Shown: piece after piece, positions 16,873 through 25,877 of the stretch
How the letters are laid out: each line of letters opens with the position of its first letter
Position numbering within the stretch: the first letter of the stretch is position 1
The notes under the pieces: generated by a model
What the model was told of the DNA's origin: nothing
The model's input: the letters and a program-made list of their open reading frames with translations, nothing else
Databases searched by the model: none
Assembly (NCBI GenBank): GCA_029379215.1
Contig: JAQYWO010000007.1
Location: forward strand, 1-64,000
Origin: Rhizonema sp. PD37
Lineage (GTDB): Bacteria; Cyanobacteriota; Cyanobacteriia; Cyanobacteriales; Nostocaceae
DNA length: 64,000 nucleotides
Direction of reading: 5' to 3'
Position numbers and translations under genes: made by a program

Positions 16873-17529
16873 TTATTTAGGTTTGGGTGAAACATTTGTT
16901 CGTGTAGGCGGTGACAAATCTATTGGTGTAGGGGATGCATTTGTTGGTGCTGGTGCTAGATTTGTCGTCTGTGGTATTGGTATTTGTGGCTGCAAAGCTG
17001 CAGTGAAAAAGTAAACGCGATCGCAGTACAGAGTTGAACTAGCACAGACAGCTTCTATGGCAATATTGCTGGCATTGCTAACATCCACCGATAGTAATGC
17101 TTGTTGTGTAGGTACAACAGCACGGCTTTCCGCTAGCCTACCATCTAAATAGACCCTCACTTCGGCACCTGGACTTTTTACGTCATTGTCACGCATTCCA
17201 AAACCTAAATTTAGAGTTTGAAACACAAGTGTACGAGGATTCTCTGGCTTTATATTACAAGTTAAGGAAGCTGAGCTATAGCCAGGACCTAAATAAAACT
17301 GACTTGTGTAAACTGCTTTACCTATAGAAACATCAAGGTCTTCCTTACGGACGTTACCAATTCCACTGTTAACACATTTCGATCTTAATAGAGAGGTAGA
17401 ACGCGGTACTTTGGGCTGTTTAGGCTCTTTAGACTGAGCTTGAGTATTTTCACAGCTCGTGGCAAAGCTAGAAATTAGTGCGGTACTAACGAAAACTGAA
17501 CCGATGAACTTAAGAATATGCATTCGCAT
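16873..17529 (-). CDS. Exported protein, NPCBM-like beta domain, unknown
   Basis: A 218-residue exported protein starting MRMHILKFIGSVFVSTALISSFATSCENTQ. The Cys at 26 is placed like a lipobox Cys, but the -3 residue is Ala, so a lipid anchor is uncertain. The central part (about 45-175) is a beta-rich domain with strands ASLTCNIKPENPRTLVFQTLNLGFGM and a carbohydrate-binding-like AEVRVYLDGRLAESRAV, resembling NPCBM/galactose-binding folds (inference). The C-terminus is a Pro/Ala/Thr-rich tail, typical for a cell-wall spacer. It is single, between the deacetylase and the surface operon. Confidence 0.65.
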   Translation of the reverse strand: MRMHILKFIGSVFVSTALISSFATSCENTQAQSKEPKQPKVPRSTSLLRSKCVNSGIGNVRKEDLDVSIGKAVYTSQFYLGPGYSSASLTCNIKPENPRTLVFQTLNLGFGMRDNDVKSPGAEVRVYLDGRLAESRAVVPTQQALLSVDVSNASNIAIEAVCASSTLYCDRVYFFTAALQPQIPIPQTTNLAPAPTNASPTPIDLSPPTRTNVSPKPK

Positions 17530-17752
17530 TCAAAAACAGATGTTAATGTGACACACAGAAGCCAAAACAATAATACCGAATTGCAATTCCTTTTTTTTAA
17601 TTACTCCCAACACGAGTGTAAGATTACCTATCTTCTGGATCTTTAAACTTGGCTGCTTTGGCGTCTAAAGCCCTTCGGGCATGGCTGCGCTAAGGCGGTT
17701 TTTTATTTCCGTCTCTGCCCCATATCTTCCTGCTTTTCCACAATCTACTTCC

Positions 17753-19387
17753 TCAATTGACTCTGACGCGGAAGCGAACAAAGCCGGCGTTGTTACCGGG
17801 GATAGTACCCAAGTTGACAAGGACTGCCCCAGTTGGATTGTTAGGATTCGAGCAGGTATTATTTTGAGGTAATGGTGATAAGGGAGAGTAATATGTTCCT
17901 TGGTCTGCACCGTTTCCGGCTCTGTTTACGGAAATACTATTGTTGCTATAAGTTGTTCCTACTGGGATGAGATCGCAGAGCCTGACATTATTCAAGTTAG
18001 CGCCAGGGTCAGCGAAATAGACTGTATACTCCACTTCATCACCGCTTTGTAAAGGTGTTGTTGCCGGAATATTGCTGACACCTATGGGTCTAACACCAGC
18101 TTGGTTGATGTTAGCGATGATATTAGGATTATTAGAATTATCGACATCTGTGAAAGCAACTCCACCTATAGTGTTGCCACCTCTGGTTGCATTGGTAATT
18201 CGCTTCAACAATTGGAGATTAGGGTTGCCGCCAACAATGCTAGGAACAAAGAAACCAAAATCAATGTTATTGATCTGATTGTTAGCTACGGTAATGCTGT
18301 TCGGTGGAATCAGGGTAGGGTTAGAGCCAGACAGAGGATTGTTGACACTGGCTCTGTAAGTGCCTGCGGGTAAGTTAGTAAAATTATATCTACCGTTGCT
18401 ATCAGTGGTGGTGTTGCGGGTGATGTCGTCAGTAGTTCCAAATTGACCATCAGGTCCTGCACCAGTTAAAGTGACGTTCACCCCAGGGAATCCTTGGTCA
18501 CCTTGATCGATAGCACGATTATTATTGATGTCATTAAAGACTGTACCATTAAGCGAACCTGTTGCTGGAACTGGCGCACAGATTCTGATTCTAGTAAGAC
18601 CAATCGTCTCATCCTGAAGAGGGTTGCCGTACTCTGTTCCCGCTTCATAAAGAACTCGAACTTGAGTGACGGGACCGGATGGGGTGACTTCGACGTTACC
18701 ATCAGTGGTATTAGGAAATGCATTTTCGTTGATCCCCGATGCTACAACTGTACTAACACCGTTAACGGTAGTGTTGCTGACTCTGGTATCTGGACCGATC
18801 GCTCTACCTGTAACTCCAACACGCGTCGCTCCGTTAAATGCCGACACCGTAATTCTATCTTGGTAGATAAAATCGATACCTCCAACACGGTCACGAGCAC
18901 CATTGCGATCAACGTCTAGGAATGTAAGAGGGGCTGCTAGGGTCACTGGTTGTGAGAAGTTGATCAGCAGGGTTGCAGTGCTGCCTGCTGGTGCTGGAGT
19001 TTTTTCCAAACCGATATTAAGTTGTAGATTCGGTCCAGCAAGACCACCGTAAACTGTTGAAAATATTCCTGTTTCGTTTCTGTCGATCACTTGATTGGGT
19101 ATACTTTCGCTGAAGGAAAGGTTGGCAGTGACTCCACCTGCAGTGATGTTTTCACCGGAAATTCCGGCAAAGTTAGTAGGGGTCCAATTGAGGGTTGCAG
19201 GCGTTGTCCCAGCTGGGCATGTTGTCGTTGTTGTCTGTGCCAACACCTTGTCGCCGGAAATGCCAGCAAGTAAGGAAACTGGTGGCATGGCGAAAAGTAG
19301 TGTGAGGAATGTACTTCCTCCTCGTTGGACGGTAAACCAACGGGGAGGATGAGCGATCGCTTTTAAGTGCTGAAATAAAGCTTTCAT
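17753..19387 (-). CDS. SdrD_B/DUF11 surface protein, operon gene 4
   Basis: A 544-residue exported protein. The signal peptide ends near residue 51 (KVLAQ). Next comes a beta-rich region (about 60-265), then an SdrD B-like/Cna-B module at about 270-375 (GSLNGTVFNDINNNRAIDQGD ... GRYNFTNLPAGTYRASV), with the EF-like DxNNNxxID loop, and a DUF11-type conserved-repeat domain at about 440-544 (VEYTVYFADPGANLNNVRLCDLIPVGTTY). It is the last gene of a four-gene - strand operon, 22 bases after the OmpA gene. There is no sortase signal or membrane anchor, so it is probably held by partner surface proteins. Confidence 0.85.
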   Translation of the reverse strand: MKALFQHLKAIAHPPRWFTVQRGGSTFLTLLFAMPPVSLLAGISGDKVLAQTTTTTCPAGTTPATLNWTPTNFAGISGENITAGGVTANLSFSESIPNQVIDRNETGIFSTVYGGLAGPNLQLNIGLEKTPAPAGSTATLLINFSQPVTLAAPLTFLDVDRNGARDRVGGIDFIYQDRITVSAFNGATRVGVTGRAIGPDTRVSNTTVNGVSTVVASGINENAFPNTTDGNVEVTPSGPVTQVRVLYEAGTEYGNPLQDETIGLTRIRICAPVPATGSLNGTVFNDINNNRAIDQGDQGFPGVNVTLTGAGPDGQFGTTDDITRNTTTDSNGRYNFTNLPAGTYRASVNNPLSGSNPTLIPPNSITVANNQINNIDFGFFVPSIVGGNPNLQLLKRITNATRGGNTIGGVAFTDVDNSNNPNIIANINQAGVRPIGVSNIPATTPLQSGDEVEYTVYFADPGANLNNVRLCDLIPVGTTYSNNSISVNRAGNGADQGTYYSPLSPLPQNNTCSNPNNPTGAVLVNLGTIPGNNAGFVRFRVRVN

Positions 19388-19409
19388 TCTTCTTGACTTT
19401 TTGAATGAG

Positions 19410-21713
19410 TTACCTTCTGCCTTGTCGCCGTTCTATTTGCAAATCGTCTTCTTGTTCGTTGATGATCAACTTGATACCTCTGATATCTCTAAAGATGATC
19501 TCAACGCGGCGATCGCGTGCGTAATCAACGATATTCGTACTACCCGGAACCTTCAGCTGAGACTTGCCAAAGGTTTGGATGGTCATCCGTTCTGGTGAAA
19601 TACCTTTACGTAATAGATAATTTCTCACAGATAATGCCCGTCGTTTGCCCAATGCCAAATTGTATTGCACGTTCGCACGAGGGTCGGTGTAACCTTGGAT
19701 ATCGATCACAATATAAGGATATTGCTTCAAGACTTGGGCTATCCGATCTAAGACAATCGCACTAGCCGGACTAATGAACGATTTGTCTAAAGCAAAGTGA
19801 ACGTTACGGGGTACCTTGATCTCGATTGATGGTGGTGGTGTTTCGGGTGGTGCTGGTGGTGTTGGTGGCGGTGTTGGTGGTGCGGGTGGTACTGGTCGGG
19901 AAGTACATTGTACGGGTTGAATGTTCTGTACTTTGGGAGTTAGTGCCAGGTTGGGTGAAGTACCGGGAGATCCGATGACTGATGCATAGGCAGGTTCTGA
20001 TGTCCCGTATCTGGGATCGGTGGCGATCGCACTCACCGCATCCCCAACCTGTAAATTATCTACCTTTACGCTAAAGTTCCCCTTCTGATCAACTTTGGCA
20101 GTCGTCAGGGGAGTTGCTAATGCTCCATAACCGAGGTCGTAGACAGCATTTTTCCCTTGCTGATAATCACCTAAACGGTAAATAGTCACGGACGTGCCAG
20201 GATCTGATTTTCCCTGCAAAGTTACGCCGTTACCACTGGGTGCAAACGTCCGCGCTCCGAATTCTGGAGCGTTAATGGCATCGTTGCCTGTATCTTGGCG
20301 GCGATTTCCGGAGTCGCGTTTAGGGTTGGCACCATCTCCTCGTTGAAAGTCGCTGACATCAAGATTTTGGAGGCTGTTGAGGTCAATGCTCAAACCTTCT
20401 AGCGCCGCGAATTTGTTGTTTTCGATGATATTGCGATCGCTTTTGGGAAAAGCTGACACTACCACCCCCGGTCCTGTTTGATGGTCAATTTCGTTACCCA
20501 GTACTTGATGGTTGTGACCCATCAAGTAAACTGCGGCCCGTCGCAAACGTCTGCCATTGTAGGTAATTTTATTGCTTTGAATTTGAACATCTCCCTCTGG
20601 TTTAAATAGATACACCCCAGCACCATCATTGGCACAGATTAAATTGCCTGTGATTTGGGATTTGGTCACTACCCCTTCAAACCGCAAAGCGTCCGGCATG
20701 CCATCAATGCCATTTCCCACAATAATGTTTTCTCTGACCACCGTATTTTCACCACGTACAGAGGTAATAATCGCACTTGCGTCATGGTAATAAATCCGGT
20801 TGCGGCGAATTGTTGCCCCTTGGGAATTAAAAACGTAAACCCCAAAAGCCGATGTATTTTCAGGTAACTGTTCGTTGCCTGTCAACCCCAACCAATTGTT
20901 TTCGATAACAACGTTTTTAGGTGGAACATCCCGTTTATAAAAAGGAAAAGTATCGTTAGGCGGTTGTTGTCGTTTAGTGTCGGGAGGTGGGTTACGATGA
21001 GCAATCACAATATCTCCTGGCGGCGTTGTCAGAGTCACTGGCTTGGGAGTCGTATCAAAAGCCAAGTTTCCTAGAATCTGCTTGATGGGACTGGCATTAA
21101 AACCGTAGAGGTTCAAGCCACGAATAGTTATCCCATCTGCCACGACTGTCAAACCACGAAATATTTCCTTACCATTTGCAGGAGTTATTGTCACTACCGG
21201 AATCGGAATGGCGATTTCTGCTGTTGCCGATTTTGTGGGATCATATCCCGGCTGAGTCGAACCATCCACAATCAATCCTGGAACTGATAAATCTGGCAAT
21301 ACTTTCTGTAATTGGATAGTCGTTGCACCAGGAGGCAGATTAAATTCGATTCGAGAACCACCAGTGATTCTTTGTACCTGTGCTTGTTCTGCACTGCTAA
21401 GTTTCTCTACAGGAAGCGTACCATTGACAATCTCAATCGCTTCTCGCAAAGTCAATTGATTATCCGCTTGGACATTTCCATCAAGGTTACTATTAACTAC
21501 CACCCGGTAGGAGGTAGAGGGGGATATTTGCTGTGAAACAGTCTGTGCTTCCCCGTGCCCCTGAGTCTCCACGTCCTTCTTTACGGGTGTCTGACTGTAG
21601 GCAACTAAAGGGAAAAGGGAAAAAGTAAAAGGTAAAAGGTAAAAAACTAGTAGTCCGTTAAGGGCACTTGGTTTATCTCCGCGTCTTTGCGTCAGTTTTT
21701 TCAATCTCGACAT
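19410..21713 (-). CDS. Beta-helix plus OmpA-domain surface protein, operon gene 3
   Basis: A 767-residue exported protein. Signal peptide about 18-41 (LLVFYLLPFTFSLFPLVAYSQ); CSLREAI-type opening (LTLREAIEIVNG) of a right-handed parallel beta-helix spanning about 75-440 with NosD-like repeats (VIENNWLGL, IRRNRIYY, VRENIIVGNGIDG, QITGNLICANDGAGV, NIIENNKFAA); an Ig-like region (about 475-590); a Pro-rich hinge (PPAPPTPPPTPPAPPETP); then an OmpA domain (about 640-750) with GYTDPRANVQYNLALGKRRALSVRNYL that should bind peptidoglycan. The OmpA domain can anchor the assembly to the cell wall. SD GGAG precedes ATG 21713; 39 bases separate it from the barrel gene. Confidence 0.88.
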   Translation of the reverse strand: MSRLKKLTQRRGDKPSALNGLLVFYLLPFTFSLFPLVAYSQTPVKKDVETQGHGEAQTVSQQISPSTSYRVVVNSNLDGNVQADNQLTLREAIEIVNGTLPVEKLSSAEQAQVQRITGGSRIEFNLPPGATTIQLQKVLPDLSVPGLIVDGSTQPGYDPTKSATAEIAIPIPVVTITPANGKEIFRGLTVVADGITIRGLNLYGFNASPIKQILGNLAFDTTPKPVTLTTPPGDIVIAHRNPPPDTKRQQPPNDTFPFYKRDVPPKNVVIENNWLGLTGNEQLPENTSAFGVYVFNSQGATIRRNRIYYHDASAIITSVRGENTVVRENIIVGNGIDGMPDALRFEGVVTKSQITGNLICANDGAGVYLFKPEGDVQIQSNKITYNGRRLRRAAVYLMGHNHQVLGNEIDHQTGPGVVVSAFPKSDRNIIENNKFAALEGLSIDLNSLQNLDVSDFQRGDGANPKRDSGNRRQDTGNDAINAPEFGARTFAPSGNGVTLQGKSDPGTSVTIYRLGDYQQGKNAVYDLGYGALATPLTTAKVDQKGNFSVKVDNLQVGDAVSAIATDPRYGTSEPAYASVIGSPGTSPNLALTPKVQNIQPVQCTSRPVPPAPPTPPPTPPAPPETPPPSIEIKVPRNVHFALDKSFISPASAIVLDRIAQVLKQYPYIVIDIQGYTDPRANVQYNLALGKRRALSVRNYLLRKGISPERMTIQTFGKSQLKVPGSTNIVDYARDRRVEIIFRDIRGIKLIINEQEDDLQIERRQGRR

Positions 21714-21752
21714 TACTCACTCACTCCTGCACACCTCAAATTCTACAAAAAG

Positions 21753-24700
21753 CTACTGCCCACTGTTGTTGAACAGTCCAATGTTAGAAAGCAACCCCGA
21801 ATTTTGGTTACCACTGAATTCACTCTTGACAGGAAGCGTGATTAAGTTGGGCAGCCCCTTTGGGGCATCGCTTTCAGTATTGCTCCGATTTGGAGTTAAG
21901 AGTGCCTGTGTTTTTTTCAACAGTTGGATCAACCGACTCTGAGGTGACAATGTTCCAGATGCTGGCTGTGCCTGAGATTCCCGTATCTCAGACTCTTGCT
22001 GCTGCCTAGGTACGGGTTTTTGTAATCCAAAGCCGCCAAAGAGTTCATTCAACTTCAAGCTGATATTGACGTAAATACCATCTTGAGAACGGTAACCAGT
22101 AAAATCGCGATCTTTATTTGCATCGACGCTTCCGAAACTGTAACCTAGACCTATACGTAAATCTGGTGTTAAATAATACCCAAACTCTACAGCTACACCG
22201 AATTCATTGTAGTTGTTGTTGTTATTTGAGACTTGACCGATCCAACGTCCCTCAACAGCCAAATCGGTGCGATAGCCCAATTTGTAACTCATTCGTGCCT
22301 GCGCTAAATGCGCGGTATTGTCGTAGGAATTGCCACTATCGTAGGTGACACCATTACGGAAAGCGTATTTGGCGTAAAACTCCCAGCGCCAATTAGGGGC
22401 ATAGAGCCCTTCTGCAGAAAAGAGGTGACCTGTTGGTGTTGAACCTTGTAGTTGGTTGTAAACAGTTGTATCGTGATTTTGACGCCACTCGTACTTCAGC
22501 AAAGCGTTGAACTTATCACTTTTAGGATCGCGGTAGGCAAGACCGAGTTTAAAATTCGCTGTGTCTCCTAATTGTTGATACTGAATGCCATTCGTATTAA
22601 AGCCAGTTCCTGCCGAAGGAAGAAAGGCATTTTCCGCACCTGCTTGTAGATAACGTCCCAATATTGTGAAAGCGGGGGAGAGTTTACCAGCTAATGCTGC
22701 TGTAATAACAGTGTTGTTCGTTCTGGCACCATCATAATATTCAACCCGAGCGCTTGCCTTGAAGTTTGGATTGTCGGTATAGGCCATGCCAATACTGAAG
22801 ACGGAACCAGAAAACAGTCCGAGTGTGGAAGCTGTTTGACCGACAGCATAGTATTCCTCATTCCGACGACCAGCAGCAGTGGCGTTAAAGATGTTGTTGA
22901 ATACGTATTGGTAACCCAGATCAAGCTTCAAACCGGGAGCAACGCGAACACCATGATTCAATCCCAAAGCACCTTGACCTTGCAAGCCGTTATACGCGGA
23001 TAATACTGAGTAACGACCTGTGAAGCTAGTATCTTTAGACAGCTTGCGATCAACAATTGTATCTAAGGTGGTGATTGAGTTGCCTTGAAGTAAGGCGCTT
23101 TTATCGTAAAACTGATGGGCAAGTCGTAATGTCACGCCCGGATATGCTTTCCAATCAAAACCTAAAGTTGTGCGGTTCGGATATAGTGCGTCACTGCGAT
23201 TACTTAAAGTCAGTTCATTTTGAGCCTGAAAGGTTAAAGTGTCGGTGATCGGAAGCTTGACACGAGAGACAAGTTGGTCTGCGGAGCCTCTGAACACATT
23301 ATTCACGCGGTCATTGCGAGAACGGTTCACATATTCTACGCTGACATCCGCAGAACCGAGCTTTTGCAGAATCCCGGCACGGAAGGTTTTGAGACTGTTG
23401 TTGACGGCTGTCCCTGGAGTCGATTGCGGTTGCGGGTCGAACAAGTCAAAAAAGTTTACACTTTGGTTTGGGGCAACGCCGTAGTTCTCTTCATAGTCGT
23501 AAGCAACTCGAAAACTAGTGGTATTTGTTACCTTTGCGAGCAAAGATGCACCGTAGCGCGTTTGTCCGGGAGTAAAACTATAAGTAGCGTTGTTAGCAAA
23601 GTTTGGTTCAACTGCGCGGTAGTAAGCACTAGCTTGAAAAATGTCAGCGAAGTTGCCTAAAGCTTCTATCCGGTAAGCGTTACCGTTGACTCGCCGTCCA
23701 TTCAGCAAGTCGCTGCTAGAACGAGCAATTTCACCAACAATTTGACCAGAATTTCCCAAAGAGACTAAGAAATCGCCTCCATACAACTCAAAGTTCTGAG
23801 TTCCTTCGTCATCCCGCAGGTAACTTGCTCCGGCGAATGTTCTATTTTCTAATTCGTGAGAGAAGTTGTATTGTAATCGTCCACCATAGACGTTGGAACT
23901 TTGACCGTTTTGATTTTGGTAGGTGACGACAACGTGTCTGACAAAATGATCGCCAAACGGATTGAGATCCGTTGGGTTGATCGGATGGAAAAACCTGATT
24001 GTGCCGCGATCGTAGTCAATATCGTAATCTGTGTAGCGCAACATTTGTTGGCGCTCTAGCACTGTACCGGGACGATTGATTTCCTCTGCTTCTACATAAA
24101 CGGTTTCACTTCCTGGAACCAACAGACGCTTTGAGAGGAAATAGTAGCCAGTTGTACCGTTAGGTACTATGGTGTCTCGTTGGAAGCCTTGAACGTCATC
24201 AAGGTGACTGTACAAGGCAGTGAACTGCAAGGGACCGAAGTTATAGTTGGCTTTGAAGCCATGCAACTGACGAGTTGTGGCGGTATATAACTGGGAAGAT
24301 CTGGAGAATTCTTCAGTGTTGAAGTCTCCCCACATGAAGTAATCAGGATCTGCTCCAGGTACACGAGACGTGCGTTCCAAACGAGCGTAAACACTGTCTA
24401 TCGAAGGAGTTGTCGGCGTAAAGGTTGAACTATCGCCGTAAACGGGATACTGTTGTTCACAAAACTGAACGCCACCAAATAAGCGATTTCTACCTTCGCA
24501 GTCTTCGTTAATGGCGCGGTAGCTGTTGAATGCGCCTGTAAATAACCATTCTCCGACTTTACCTGTGGCAAACAAAGATGATTTGAAATCAACCGTTGTG
24601 CCACCAATTTTGTTGGGATTGAGGAAATCCTCATATCTACCCCAATAATCAGTACCACCCGCACCAATTCGTAAATTGACGACGCCAGTTGCTAGGGAAG

Positions 24701-25877
24701 GGCGGAGATATGTAGTGAATTCTAGTTGGGTATAGGCTTCAATCGGAGTATCAACAAACTGGTTGAATAGAGAAGTATCTGTTTGTTGTGGAAATGATTC
24801 ATCATTCGGCAGTATGGGGACTTCTCTACGGGTAATTGGTGATGGTTTGTTGATTCTTTCTACTGCTGCCCGCACTCGGACTTGCTGGGGTTTGATGTCT
24901 GATTGCAAAGTCGCAATAAATTGACCGTTTCGGGCAAGCACCTGAAACCCCAGTTGATCTTTGTCTTGATCGACTCCAATAAATTTACCGGCACTAGTAG
25001 TTAAAGTCACCAACACATCTTTTTGGATGAGTTGACCTTTTTCGTCAAGAATTTGACCTTGCAGCCTGATGGTAGAACGTCCATCAGCTTGGACTTGAGG
25101 ATTGCCTACAGGTGTAATGACTATTTGTGCGCCATTAGTCTGTGAGGATCTGCGAGTCTTGGAGGTTGAGGGAGATGAGCGTTTTGGGTTTTGTTGAGGT
25201 GAGGGAGATAAAGGGGAGTTTGGGTTTTGTTCAAATTGAAGACGTGGGGTTTGTTGGGATGGGATTGGGTTCGTAGATGGGTTTTGAAATTGAGTTCCAT
25301 CTTGTTGAGATGGAATTGGATTTGTAGATGGGTTTTGTTGAACTGGTATGACGACAGAAGGATTTTCCTGCTGACTCTGTTGAAACAGTTCTCCAGAGTT
25401 AAGAGTTGGTGAGGATGGAGGAATTAATGCGCCATTCCCTGCCTCCGCTATAACTTTTACTCCAGTTTCTTTAAATTCGGAAACAGGCAATCTTTCGAGA
25501 TTGACTTGTAAGGAGTGATCGTGGGTTGCGACAACGCTACCCAGTTGCAGATTTTCTATATTTATTGAATTTCTAAATGTAGTAGCGCTGTCTCTTGATT
25601 GCCTATTTTCTTCATGTTTCAGTCCCAGCGTCGTTTGAGTTGTTGTACTCGTCTGCCTCTGAACATCTGCCTCTGGTACACCTGCGAAAGCAGCATTGTG
25701 GAAATTTGCTTTTGTACTTATAAATGAAGGTAAAACGACTGTCAAAACGACAGGTAAAATACCAACGCTACCCTTGGTAACTAGGGCAAAGCGTAAAATA
25801 GGAGGTAGTTGCTTTTGACCTTTTTTAGGCATAATTCCATTTTGGATATCATGCACGAATAGCTTTCTTGTTCTCAT
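21753..25877 (-). CDS. Large outer-membrane beta-barrel protein with Big-like domain, operon gene 2
   Basis: A 1374-residue protein. After an N-terminal hydrophobic segment (about 33-52) come a spacer, a Gln/Pro/Asn-rich region (about 155-245) with repeated NPSTNPIPSQQ units, one invasin/Big-like Ig domain (about 250-345; QVQADGRSTIRLQGQILDEKGQ), and a long stretch (about 385-1290) of alternating amphipathic strands rich in Tyr and Asn, typical of an outer-membrane barrel (FGPLQFTALYSHLDD, YDIDYDRGTIRFF, VAVEFGYYLTPDLRIGLGYSFG). The last 80 residues lie beyond the final strands. ATG 25877 overlaps the upstream stop as ATGA, so translation is coupled. A secretion or anchoring pore for the operon's products is inference. 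Confidence 0.85.
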   Translation of the reverse strand: MRTRKLFVHDIQNGIMPKKGQKQLPPILRFALVTKGSVGILPVVLTVVLPSFISTKANFHNAAFAGVPEADVQRQTSTTTQTTLGLKHEENRQSRDSATTFRNSINIENLQLGSVVATHDHSLQVNLERLPVSEFKETGVKVIAEAGNGALIPPSSPTLNSGELFQQSQQENPSVVIPVQQNPSTNPIPSQQDGTQFQNPSTNPIPSQQTPRLQFEQNPNSPLSPSPQQNPKRSSPSTSKTRRSSQTNGAQIVITPVGNPQVQADGRSTIRLQGQILDEKGQLIQKDVLVTLTTSAGKFIGVDQDKDQLGFQVLARNGQFIATLQSDIKPQQVRVRAAVERINKPSPITRREVPILPNDESFPQQTDTSLFNQFVDTPIEAYTQLEFTTYLRPSLATGVVNLRIGAGGTDYWGRYEDFLNPNKIGGTTVDFKSSLFATGKVGEWLFTGAFNSYRAINEDCEGRNRLFGGVQFCEQQYPVYGDSSTFTPTTPSIDSVYARLERTSRVPGADPDYFMWGDFNTEEFSRSSQLYTATTRQLHGFKANYNFGPLQFTALYSHLDDVQGFQRDTIVPNGTTGYYFLSKRLLVPGSETVYVEAEEINRPGTVLERQQMLRYTDYDIDYDRGTIRFFHPINPTDLNPFGDHFVRHVVVTYQNQNGQSSNVYGGRLQYNFSHELENRTFAGASYLRDDEGTQNFELYGGDFLVSLGNSGQIVGEIARSSSDLLNGRRVNGNAYRIEALGNFADIFQASAYYRAVEPNFANNATYSFTPGQTRYGASLLAKVTNTTSFRVAYDYEENYGVAPNQSVNFFDLFDPQPQSTPGTAVNNSLKTFRAGILQKLGSADVSVEYVNRSRNDRVNNVFRGSADQLVSRVKLPITDTLTFQAQNELTLSNRSDALYPNRTTLGFDWKAYPGVTLRLAHQFYDKSALLQGNSITTLDTIVDRKLSKDTSFTGRYSVLSAYNGLQGQGALGLNHGVRVAPGLKLDLGYQYVFNNIFNATAAGRRNEEYYAVGQTASTLGLFSGSVFSIGMAYTDNPNFKASARVEYYDGARTNNTVITAALAGKLSPAFTILGRYLQAGAENAFLPSAGTGFNTNGIQYQQLGDTANFKLGLAYRDPKSDKFNALLKYEWRQNHDTTVYNQLQGSTPTGHLFSAEGLYAPNWRWEFYAKYAFRNGVTYDSGNSYDNTAHLAQARMSYKLGYRTDLAVEGRWIGQVSNNNNNYNEFGVAVEFGYYLTPDLRIGLGYSFGSVDANKDRDFTGYRSQDGIYVNISLKLNELFGGFGLQKPVPRQQQESEIRESQAQPASGTLSPQSRLIQLLKKTQALLTPNRSNTESDAPKGLPNLITLPVKSEFSGNQNSGLLSNIGLFNNSGQ

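Noticed and set aside
19410..21713. NosD (copper maturation) function for the beta-helix protein
   Set aside because: The parallel beta-helix repeats resemble NosD only by fold. The OmpA domain and operon context point to a surface role and no nos genes are near.
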